Source: 9FT-COMBO-48-23 sp964400675 (GTDB lineage: Bacteria; Chloroflexota; Dehalococcoidia; GIF9; UBA5629). Taken from it: a DNA stretch of 64,000 bases. Below the pieces are notes generated by a model. The model was not told the DNA's origin. It saw only the letters and a list, made by a program, of their open reading frames with translations, and searched no databases. Both the position numbers and the translations under genes were made by a program. Numbering within the stretch: position 1 is the first letter of the stretch; each line of letters begins with the position of its first letter. The DNA lies in contig CAYNVO010000004.1 of NCBI GenBank assembly GCA_964400675.1, positions 62,001-126,000 of the forward strand, in the 5' to 3' direction. Below are positions 57,444 to 64,000 of the stretch, piece after piece.

Positions 57444-58277
57444 ATGAAACATAAAGAGGGTAAATTCAAAGGGCTTAAAGGCTTTGACTTATATTACCAG
57501 TACTGGCTGCCTGACAAGAGCCCAAAGGCGGTGCTGCTGGTGGCGCATGGCCTGGCTGAACACAGCGGACGCTATAAAAACCTGGTCGATTACTTCGTTC
57601 CCAAGGGTTATGCTGTCTATGCCATTGACCACCGCGGTCATGGCAAGTCAGAAGGTGTGCGCTGCTACGTTGACCGGTTCTCTGATTACCTCACCGACCT
57701 GAAAACCTTTTTCGGTATAGTGCGCAAAGAGCATAAAGATGCCAAGATTTTCCTTGTCGGTCACAGCATGGGAGCGACGATTGCTACTGCCTATGCCGTC
57801 GGCCATCAAAAGGAGCTGGACGGGCTAGTAGTTTCCGGGGCAAGTCTTGTGGCAAGCTCTAGCGTGTCGCCAGTGCTACTTGCTATAGCCGGGGTAATCT
57901 CGGCGTTAGCCCCGAAGATGGGTGTAACTGTGCTTGATGCTTCTGCCATCAGCCGGGACCAGGCCGTTGTGGACGCCTACGTTAATGACCCGCTCGTATA
58001 TCGTGGCAAGCTCCCGGCTCGGATGGGTGCTGAGCTGGCTAAAATGTGGAAGACGCTGCCGGAGCAGATGCCGGAGATAAAGCTGCCTGTGCTGATTATG
58101 CACGGAAGTGCCGACCGTTTAGCTGACCCCCGAGGCAGTGAGCTGTTGTATGAACGAGCGGGCGCAAAAGATAAGACACTGAAATTATACGATGGTTTCT
58201 ACCACGAAATCTTCAACGAGCCAGAGCACAAGCTGGTTATGGCTGATGTGGAAGCCTGGCTAATCAAGCACATTTGA
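57444..58277 (+). CDS. Monoacylglycerol lipase-type alpha/beta hydrolase
   Basis: The 277-residue protein has the order of monoacylglycerol lipases/lysophospholipases: VAHGLAEHSGRY, DHRGHGKSEG, GHSMGATIA (catalytic serine), the aspartate in HGSADRLADP and the histidine in GFYHEIFNE. AAAGGAGC precedes the ATG. It is cytosolic. Release of glycerol or fatty acid would connect it with glpK/glpD downstream, but this is only a context argument. Confidence 0.9.
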   Translation: MKHKEGKFKGLKGFDLYYQYWLPDKSPKAVLLVAHGLAEHSGRYKNLVDYFVPKGYAVYAIDHRGHGKSEGVRCYVDRFSDYLTDLKTFFGIVRKEHKDAKIFLVGHSMGATIATAYAVGHQKELDGLVVSGASLVASSSVSPVLLAIAGVISALAPKMGVTVLDASAISRDQAVVDAYVNDPLVYRGKLPARMGAELAKMWKTLPEQMPEIKLPVLIMHGSADRLADPRGSELLYERAGAKDKTLKLYDGFYHEIFNEPEHKLVMADVEAWLIKHI

Positions 58278-58356
58278 CCTGACCAAGTCGCTGAGCCAGG
58301 TTCAAGTCTCGTACTACGTTGGTAAAAATCTCAATGCTTCGAACAAGGAGGAAAAG

Positions 58357-58686
58357 ATGGCTGATTGTCATTACCACAAAGAGAGCATCTCGAAGCTTGG
58401 CAAGTTGTATGAGCTGAAGCCGGAGCTTTTGCAAGCCTTTATGGCTTTCGATGGCAAGGTCTTCGCTGAAGGCGCCTTGAGCGCTAAGGCAAAAGAGCTG
58501 ATTGCTGTGGCTTGTGCTCACGTTACCCAGTGCCCCTACTGTATTGATGGACATACGAAGAAGGCAAAGAAAGCAGGTGCCACGGCTGAAGAGCTGGCTG
58601 AGGCGATATTTGTGGCTGCATCCCTGCGTGCCGGCGGTGCTCTGGCACATAGCTGCATAGCAATTGAAGCCCTGGAAGAAAAATAA
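58357..58686 (+). CDS. Carboxymuconolactone decarboxylase/AhpD-family protein
   Basis: The 109-residue protein has the AhpD-type redox motif CPYCIDGH with two cysteines and the following histidine, flanked by the helical pattern ELIAVACAHVTQ. Small AhpD-like proteins act as disulfide reductases or peroxidases, or in oxidative and acyl-transfer reactions. AAGGAGG lies upstream of the ATG. It follows the lipase-like gene and ends just before a convergent radical SAM gene. Confidence 0.85.
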   Translation: MADCHYHKESISKLGKLYELKPELLQAFMAFDGKVFAEGALSAKAKELIAVACAHVTQCPYCIDGHTKKAKKAGATAEELAEAIFVAASLRAGGALAHSCIAIEALEEK

Positions 58687-58727
58687 AGCCGGAATTGGGC
58701 ATTGTACTCAACTCTAGACTATACCTT

Positions 58728-60143
58728 CTAGCCTGTATTTTTAGCTCGCCGGATGATGTCCCAGTAGGCTCCTCGGCTACCTGCTTCTATCAACTTACAA
58801 AGGAAATCATCGTCAGCGTAGTTGTAGCTTTCCTTATCTGAAGGTGCAGCCAGGAACAGGAAACGAGGGTCGTCAGCAACAAGATGTTGGACTAAGGTTA
58901 AGGGCTCGTTGCCCAGCAATGGAGATAAATAGAAAACGGGCTCGGACAGTGAAGCTGTCACGGGGTGCAGCCCTTCGTTGCCAAAGCCGCTTATCACAGC
59001 TTTACCGAGAGGAGTGTTGGGGTATACCCTTACACCCACTGAGATTCCAGTCAATGGAATATCCAGCTCTTTTACCTTGTTGATTGTCGTGGTCACCGTT
59101 TGCTCTGTCTCGCCAGGTCCGCCTACGAGCAGGTCGAACATGAAGTTAATCTCTTCCTGGCGGAGAATGCTCACCAACTCGGCAATGTCTTTTAGTCTGT
59201 GCCTCCTGCCCAGCCTGAGCAACTGCTCGTCGCATAGAGAGTCGATACCAAAGTTCACACCGGCACAACCTGAGCCTTTCATGAGCCTGGCAAGCTCGCG
59301 GTCGAATGATATCGGCGAGCAGTAGCAATACCATCTTAGCCTGTCATTTAACTGGTGCCGTATAATGGCCTGACATATTTCTTTGGCGTGTGTTATGGGC
59401 AGGTTGAATTCGCTATCGCAGAGATGTAGCCACGATATACCTTGTTCTGCAAGGTCTTGAAGCTCCTGAACTACGATAGCGGCTGGCCTAAAACGCACCT
59501 TTTTCCCTTTGGCTACCGGGTCAGCGCAGAAAATGCATGCTTCCGAGCAACCTCGTTTTGTCTCTACACCTACCATAGCACCCACCTGCTCGTATTTTCG
59601 GTTATCGAATAGTCTGCGGTGAGGCTGCGGAAAGTGGTCGAGGTCAACATCAACCCTGGGATTGCGCACCATCTTTCCCCCATACTGATAGACGGTATTA
59701 GGTAGAGTTGAAATGTCTTCACCTGCGATAAGGGACTGAGCCAGGAGTAGTGTTGTCTCTTCGCCATCGCCATAAATTCCGATGTCGGCACGGACAACCT
59801 CAAGGACAAATTCGGGCATTACGGAGAAGCCGATACCGCCAAGTATGATAGGCGCTGCAGTTAGTTTTTTGGTCTCCTCTACAAGCTCGGAAATCCACGG
59901 TAAAAAAGACTTTTTCGACACAAAGGATGAATCATCGACATTGCGCACGGTCAGGCCTACAGCCAGTGGCTCATTATTCCTTAGCTCTTTGATTATAGCC
60001 TTCCGCCAATCGGCTTCAAAAACGAGGTCGAGGATGTGTATGGGAACTCCTGCCTGGTCTAGCGTTTCGGCTACATATTCAAGCCCCACTGGACTGACCG
60101 GGGGGCGGGTGACGTTAGTATTTATTAAGACAAAAGGTCTCAT
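58728..60143 (-). CDS. B12-binding radical SAM protein
   Basis: About 471 residues. An N-terminal cobalamin-binding Rossmann domain (VSPVGLEYVAETL, ILGGIGFSVMPE, ADIGIYGDGEET) is followed by the radical SAM domain with KRGCSEACIFC (C-x3-C-x2-C), as in BchE/MiaB-like B12-dependent methyltransferases or cyclases. I start at ATG 60143 with AGAAGG seven bases upstream; an ATG three bases earlier and a frame to 60182 are possible. It could methylate an unreactive carbon or build a lipid or cofactor. The product is unknown. Divergent from glpK. Confidence 0.85.
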   Translation of the reverse strand: MRPFVLINTNVTRPPVSPVGLEYVAETLDQAGVPIHILDLVFEADWRKAIIKELRNNEPLAVGLTVRNVDDSSFVSKKSFLPWISELVEETKKLTAAPIILGGIGFSVMPEFVLEVVRADIGIYGDGEETTLLLAQSLIAGEDISTLPNTVYQYGGKMVRNPRVDVDLDHFPQPHRRLFDNRKYEQVGAMVGVETKRGCSEACIFCADPVAKGKKVRFRPAAIVVQELQDLAEQGISWLHLCDSEFNLPITHAKEICQAIIRHQLNDRLRWYCYCSPISFDRELARLMKGSGCAGVNFGIDSLCDEQLLRLGRRHRLKDIAELVSILRQEEINFMFDLLVGGPGETEQTVTTTINKVKELDIPLTGISVGVRVYPNTPLGKAVISGFGNEGLHPVTASLSEPVFYLSPLLGNEPLTLVQHLVADDPRFLFLAAPSDKESYNYADDDFLCKLIEAGSRGAYWDIIRRAKNTG

Positions 60144-60233
60144 CATAAAGCCTTCTAATTTACAGCGTAGCATGACAGGCATAGAGAAGCAACCGACTTA
60201 CTGAAATCAAGACTATCAGTTGCCGTTCGTTTG

Positions 60234-60242
60234 TGCTATACT
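60234..60242 (+). promoter_or_regulatory. Extended -10 promoter element of glpK
   Basis: TGC directly precedes TATACT (60237-60242), an extended -10 box, 37 bases before the start codon at 60279. No good -35 is visible at the usual distance. Confidence 0.45.
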
Positions 60243-60278
60243 ATGCCCGTTTAAAAATCATCTCGTCGAGCATGCTTT

Positions 60279-61781
60279 ATGCCCGGTAACGGCTACATCT
60301 TAGTTATCGACCAGGGAACCACGGGGAGCGCCGCTCTTCTCTTCGATGAGGAGGGACAGGTTGTTTCCATTGCAGATAGTGAAATAACCCAGATATATCC
60401 TCAGCCCGGTTGGGTGGAACACGACCCCAAAGAGATTTTCCGCACCTCGCTGGCAGTAGCCAGGGAGGCTCTCCAAAAAGCCAAAGTGTCCGCCTCTAAT
60501 GTTAAAGGCATGGGCATCACCAATCAGCGGGAGACCACCGTGGTGTGGGACCGCCGCACCGGTGAGCCGGTCAGCAATGCCATTGTCTGGCAGTGCCGTC
60601 GTACCGCATCGATGTGTGAGGCACTTAAGCAAAAAGGATTGAGCGGGCTTATTAAGGAGAAGACCGGGCTGCCCATAGACGCCTACTTTTCTGCTACTAA
60701 ACTCCGCTGGATTTTAGACCGCATACCCGAGGGGCAGCGCCGTGCCCAGCAGGGCGACCTGTTGTTCGGCACCATAGATAGCTGGCTCGTCTGGAATCTT
60801 ACCCGTGGCGCTGTACATATCACCGACTACAGCAACGCCTCCCGTACCATGTTATTCAACATCCACACTCTTAAATGGGATGAAGAGATTCTTAATATAC
60901 TGGGCATACCGGAGGCTGTTCTTCCCAAGGTTATGCCTTCCAGTCAGGTTTATGGTGAGACTGCTGCTGGGCTGCTGGGAAATGCTCGTGTGCCTCTGGG
61001 AGGCATAGCTGGCGACCAGCAGGCAGCACTGTTTGGCCAGGCATGTTACGATGCCTGCATGGCAAAGAACACCTATGGCACGGGCTCTTTCATCCTGCTC
61101 AACACCGGTGATAAGCCGACTCCTTCCGAGAAAGGGCTGGTGACAACACTTGCCTGGGGATTAGATGGCAAGTTTACTTATGCCATGGAGGGGAGCATCT
61201 TCATCACCGGCGCTGCCATACAGTGGTTGCGTGATGGCTTGGGCTTGATAAAAAGTGCTGCTGAGAGCGAGCCGCTTGCCCGCTCCGTTACTCATAATGA
61301 CGGAGTTTACTTTGTCCCTGCTTTTGTGGGTCTGGGTGCTCCTTACTGGGACATGTATGCTCGTGGCACCATCGTCGGTCTGACTAGAGGCACCACTGCA
61401 GGACATCTGGCAAGGGCTACCCTGGAAGCCATTGCCTACCAGGTTCGTGACGTAATAGATGTGATGAGCGATGAAGCCTGTATTCAATTGGCATTGCTCA
61501 GGGTAGATGGTGGAGGCACTGCCAATGACTTCCTGATGCAGTTTCAAGCTGATATGCTGGGAGTACCCATTCAGCCGTCATCAGTGGCTGAGACTACGTC
61601 TCTGGGTGCTGCTTATCTGGCAGGCTTGGCGGTGGGCATGTGGAAAGATACTGCTCAACTCGCCCAAATGTGGCGTGCTGCTAAGACCTACGAACCAAAC
61701 ATGTCTGCCGACGAGCGGGAAACACTTTATTCCGGTTGGAAACGCGCCGTGGAACGCGCCCGCGGCTGGATAGAAAGCTGA
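60279..61781 (+). CDS. glpK: Glycerol kinase
   Basis: The 500-residue FGGY-family kinase has the N-terminal DQGTTGSAALLFD, NQRETTVVWD, the substrate signature YFSATKLRWIL, GIAGDQQAALFGQ, YGTGSFILLNTG and VDGGGTANDFLMQFQADMLG. The length is standard. It phosphorylates glycerol to sn-glycerol-3-phosphate. The G3P dehydrogenase gene follows 41 bases later, so the pair converts glycerol to DHAP. Confidence 0.95.
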   Translation: MPGNGYILVIDQGTTGSAALLFDEEGQVVSIADSEITQIYPQPGWVEHDPKEIFRTSLAVAREALQKAKVSASNVKGMGITNQRETTVVWDRRTGEPVSNAIVWQCRRTASMCEALKQKGLSGLIKEKTGLPIDAYFSATKLRWILDRIPEGQRRAQQGDLLFGTIDSWLVWNLTRGAVHITDYSNASRTMLFNIHTLKWDEEILNILGIPEAVLPKVMPSSQVYGETAAGLLGNARVPLGGIAGDQQAALFGQACYDACMAKNTYGTGSFILLNTGDKPTPSEKGLVTTLAWGLDGKFTYAMEGSIFITGAAIQWLRDGLGLIKSAAESEPLARSVTHNDGVYFVPAFVGLGAPYWDMYARGTIVGLTRGTTAGHLARATLEAIAYQVRDVIDVMSDEACIQLALLRVDGGGTANDFLMQFQADMLGVPIQPSSVAETTSLGAAYLAGLAVGMWKDTAQLAQMWRAAKTYEPNMSADERETLYSGWKRAVERARGWIES

Positions 61782-61822
61782 GTTCATCTCATAGAATAAT
61801 CCCCCTTTGGGAGAGAAACTAT

Positions 61823-63460
61823 ATGAAGAGAGATTTTGACGCCATCGCACGGGAAAAATTCGACTTGATTGTCATAGGCGGCGGCATCATAGGCACAGGC
61901 ATCGCCCGTGATGCCTCTCTACGCGGCATAAAGACTTTGCTCATTGAAAAGGAAGACTTTGGCTACGGTACCACTTCTCGTTCCTCGCGCTTGATTCACG
62001 GAGGTCTGCGTTATCTGCGTATGCTGGAGTTTCACCTTGTGGGTCAGGACCTGCACGAGCGAGAAGTTTTATTGAAAATCGCACCTCACCTGGTGCATCC
62101 CTACCCTTTCGTCATACCACTGACCAACCTTTATTACCAGATAACTCTGAGCCTGGGCGTGCGGCTGTATGATTTTATGGCTGCGGGCAAGTCTATGCCC
62201 TCCCATCAGCATCTGTCGCGGCGTGAGACTCTGGACATGGAGCCGGAGCTTGCGGAGATAAAGGGCTTGAAAGGTGCCATAGTTTACTACGATTGCCAGG
62301 CGCCGTTTACGGAGCGTCTGGGCGTAGAGAATGTGCTCTGCGCTTCGGAGCATGGTGCCACCATCATAAACCATGCTCAGCTTACCGGATTTCTCAGAGA
62401 TGGTAACGATGTCTGCGGGATAGAAGTACTTGATTGTATATCAGGAGAGACCTACAAGGTGAAGGCGCGGCTGGTAGTTAATGCCGCCGGTCACTGGGTT
62501 GACTGTGTCAGGGATTTGCTTCATGGCGGCCCTGCCAGCACGGTACGCCGAACCAAGGGCATACATCTGCTTACACCGAAGCTGACAAACAAGGCACTGG
62601 TTCTCTTTTCTCCCACAGATGGTCGCCTTTTCTTCGTCATGCCCTGGCTGGGCTACACTCTTATAGGCACCACAGACACCGACTATAATGGAGACCTTGA
62701 CGCTGTTTGCGCTGACGAATCTGACGTGGCATATATGCTTAATGGACTACACCAGGCATTTCCCAGGCTGTGTGAAGAAGACATAATTTATACTACCGCC
62801 GGGTTACGTTCCCTGGCTCACATTGGCGGTGAAAGGGCGTCGAATATTACGCGTGAACACAAGGTGCTTGACCATAAAGGGAGGGATGGAATAGAAGGCT
62901 TAATCACAGTGCTCGGAGGCAAGATAACCGCCTACCGCGCCGTGGCTAAGGATGCTGTTAACATGGTCTGTCGCAAGCTCGGCGTGAAGGCAGAGTGTAC
63001 CACAGCGGAAGTTCCTCTCCCCGGGGCACCGGCTGTGCCTCAGCCCAGGGTGGCGAAAGCAGCTAGAGATAGCGACCTCCCCGTTGAGACGGTAAAGCAC
63101 CTTGCCGACCTGTATGGCTCACGCTTCTCGCAGGTGTTGAATTTGGCGAAGCGTGACAAACGAGCCGGTCAGCCCATCTGCCCTCACTGTAAGGATATTC
63201 TGGCGCAGGTAGAATACAGCGTAAAAGAGGAAAGTGCCCTTACAGTAAGTGACTTTATGCTGCGGCGCAGTGCCGTGGGATTTGAGGCATGTCAGGGGCT
63301 GGATGGCGTGGAGGCGGTGGCAAAAGAGATGGGGCGCCTGCTGGGGTGGAGCAAGGCTGAACAGCAACGACAGGTTGAAGCCTACCGCGCCCAGGCAGCG
63401 CTGGGTCAGCATTTCAGGACAGGCTCAAAGAAACGGCCGAAGAAGACCATCAAGGTTTGA
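61823..63460 (+). CDS. glpD: Glycerol-3-phosphate dehydrogenase (FAD-dependent)
   Basis: About 545 residues. The FAD motif VIGGGIIGTGIARDASLRG is at the N-terminus, RSSRLIHGGLRYL follows, and the C-terminal half has LRSLAHIGGER and a region with CPHCKD. This is the aerobic-type GlpD/GlpA family that passes electrons from G3P to the quinone or another acceptor. I chose ATG 61823 (GAGAGAAA upstream) rather than the frame back to 61736, which lies inside glpK. In an anaerobe the electron acceptor is unknown. Confidence 0.9.
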   Translation: MKRDFDAIAREKFDLIVIGGGIIGTGIARDASLRGIKTLLIEKEDFGYGTTSRSSRLIHGGLRYLRMLEFHLVGQDLHEREVLLKIAPHLVHPYPFVIPLTNLYYQITLSLGVRLYDFMAAGKSMPSHQHLSRRETLDMEPELAEIKGLKGAIVYYDCQAPFTERLGVENVLCASEHGATIINHAQLTGFLRDGNDVCGIEVLDCISGETYKVKARLVVNAAGHWVDCVRDLLHGGPASTVRRTKGIHLLTPKLTNKALVLFSPTDGRLFFVMPWLGYTLIGTTDTDYNGDLDAVCADESDVAYMLNGLHQAFPRLCEEDIIYTTAGLRSLAHIGGERASNITREHKVLDHKGRDGIEGLITVLGGKITAYRAVAKDAVNMVCRKLGVKAECTTAEVPLPGAPAVPQPRVAKAARDSDLPVETVKHLADLYGSRFSQVLNLAKRDKRAGQPICPHCKDILAQVEYSVKEESALTVSDFMLRRSAVGFEACQGLDGVEAVAKEMGRLLGWSKAEQQRQVEAYRAQAALGQHFRTGSKKRPKKTIKV

Positions 63461-63486
63461 CACTCAAAGTCAAACTGTGCTAACTT
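63457..63486 (+). promoter_or_regulatory. Promoter of tRNA-Met
   Basis: TTGACA (63457-63462) overlaps the glpD stop; 18 bases on lies TAACTT (63481-63486). The start point would be close to the first base of the tRNA at 63497. Confidence 0.55.
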
Positions 63487-63496
63487 TTTAACGCTT

Positions 63497-63568
63497 GGCA
63501 GCGTAGCTCAGTGGCAGAGCAGGGGACTCATAAGCCCTTGGTCGCTGGTTCAAATCCAGCCGCTGCCA
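63497..63568 (+). tRNA. tRNA-Met (CAT anticodon)
   Basis: The cloverleaf is complete: acceptor GGCAGCG/CGCTGCC, D-stem GCTC/GAGC, anticodon loop CTCATAA, T-arm GCTGG-TTCAAAT-CCAGC, and discriminator A. The last pair of the anticodon stem is A/G. CAT anticodons also belong to initiator Met and lysidine-modified Ile tRNAs; the standard first acceptor pair rules against initiator, while the choice between elongator Met and Ile2 is open. No CCA is encoded. Confidence 0.9.
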
Positions 63569-63574
63569 CTTCTT

Positions 63575-63997
63575 TTATTTCGATTTTACTATTTTGGGAA
63601 TTCCTATCCATCTTGGGGTTCTATTCACATATTTAAGATAGGTATCACCATATTTTTCAAGACAGAACCGTTCTTCGGCAGGTGCACAGAGAATTGCAAG
63701 GATTATATGTACGATTATAAGCAACAAAAAAAGCCAAGAAGCAGAAGCAATGCCAATGCCTATGTATTGTACAAATACCCCGATGTATATTGGATGCCTT
63801 GAATATTTGTATAGTCCCTTGGTAATAGGTTCATCTATAGGAGTAGTCCTCCAAGATATTCTTGCAATCACACAAATTATCAGTCCCACTACGAAGAGGG
63901 CGATACCTGCATAAAGCAATGGCGTCCCCAAGGGCAGTGGCAGGAAGATGGAGTATATGATTAGAATAATCAAAATTGCCGTCCCAAAGTTGTTCAT
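63575..63997 (-). CDS. Isoprenylcysteine/phospholipid carboxyl methyltransferase-family protein, possibly truncated by the window edge
   Basis: The visible 140 residues form a polytopic membrane protein with the family motif GLYKYSRHPIYIGVF and the C-terminal EERFCLEKYGDTYLKYVNRTPRW. Both mark the ICMT/PEMT-like methyltransferases. The start at ATG 63997 is only three bases from the end, so the N-terminus may extend beyond. The acceptor could be a lipid or another small molecule. Confidence 0.7.
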   Translation of the reverse strand: MNNFGTAILIILIIYSIFLPLPLGTPLLYAGIALFVVGLIICVIARISWRTTPIDEPITKGLYKYSRHPIYIGVFVQYIGIGIASASWLFLLLIIVHIILAILCAPAEERFCLEKYGDTYLKYVNRTPRWIGIPKIVKSK

Positions 63998-64000
63998 TAT

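Noticed and set aside
1..64000. CRISPR arrays, prophage structural genes, complete insertion sequences, rRNA genes
   Set aside because: No regularly spaced repeats, no phage genes and no intact transposase were found; only one transposase-type zinc-ribbon fragment is present.

Overview
The window reads as chromosome of a strictly anaerobic, Gram-positive-type (monoderm) bacterium, most likely a Dehalococcoidia-like member of the Chloroflexota. That assignment is inference. It rests on an archaeal-type thymidylate synthase, a MetF/MetV pair next to HdrABC-MvhD, a CooC-type ATPase, Hyp maturation genes for a [NiFe] hydrogenase, tungstate uptake, a glycyl radical enzyme, and lipoprotein-type efflux adaptors without an outer-membrane partner. 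No ribosomal gene is present to fix the taxonomy. Coding density is high, genes lie on both strands, and there is one tRNA (Met, CAT anticodon).

Layout. 1-3.7 kb: class II aldolase, FLVCR-like MFS transporter, alpha/beta hydrolase, and a small glycine-rich RRM RNA-binding protein with a zinc-ribbon protein. 3.9-7.9 kb: CooC-like ATPase, DUF3786-like protein, ADP-forming acyl-CoA synthetase alpha-type protein, and an Old Yellow Enzyme family oxidoreductase. 7.9-14.1 kb: mutL and pcrA/uvrD on the minus strand, separated by an AT-richer 2.3 kb islet (NYN nuclease-like gene, transposase-type zinc ribbon, HEPN-like protein, broken small membrane protein). The islet is bounded by imperfect direct repeats. 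14.1-18 kb: lipoprotein, nucleotide kinase, dCMP deaminase, biotin carboxylase, thymidylate synthase. 18.2-27 kb: minus-strand operon hdrC-hdrB-hdrA-mvhD-metV-metF plus an FAH-family gene, the layout of the electron-bifurcating methylene-THF reductase of acetogens. mvhD is split by an in-frame UGA that I interpret as selenocysteine. 27.5-33.1 kb: two long adaptor lipoproteins and a MacB-type ABC transporter.

33.2-40 kb: 3-hydroxyacyl-CoA dehydrogenase, a 46-residue zinc-ribbon protein, hypF-C-D-E, then a miniature DegV coupled to a PlsY-like gene. 40-44 kb: an ALDH/iron-ADH fusion and plsX. 44-48.8 kb: hypA, a metallo-beta-lactamase-fold protein, and tupA-B-C for tungstate uptake, preceded by a Moco/Tuco-type riboswitch and an attenuator terminator. 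48.8-51.4 kb: a PAS/HD-GYP regulator, an apparently free-standing structured RNA with its own promoter, and an SGNH-hydrolase-like protein. 51.4-55.8 kb: a glycyl radical enzyme with its activase and a PPOX-like protein. 56-64 kb: two hydrolases, an AhpD-like protein, a B12-binding radical SAM protein, glycerol kinase, glycerol-3-phosphate dehydrogenase, tRNA-Met and a methyltransferase at the edge.

How it fits together: the Hdr/MvhD/MetFV cluster, CooC, Hyp proteins and tungstate uptake are consistent with H2- and C1-dependent energy metabolism through the methyl branch of the Wood-Ljungdahl pathway. plsX, PlsY-like, DegV-like, glpK and glpD cover glycerolipid supply. The most notable items are the UGA-containing mvhD with a candidate SECIS hairpin, the unassigned structured RNA near 50.3 kb, and the mutL/pcrA islet.
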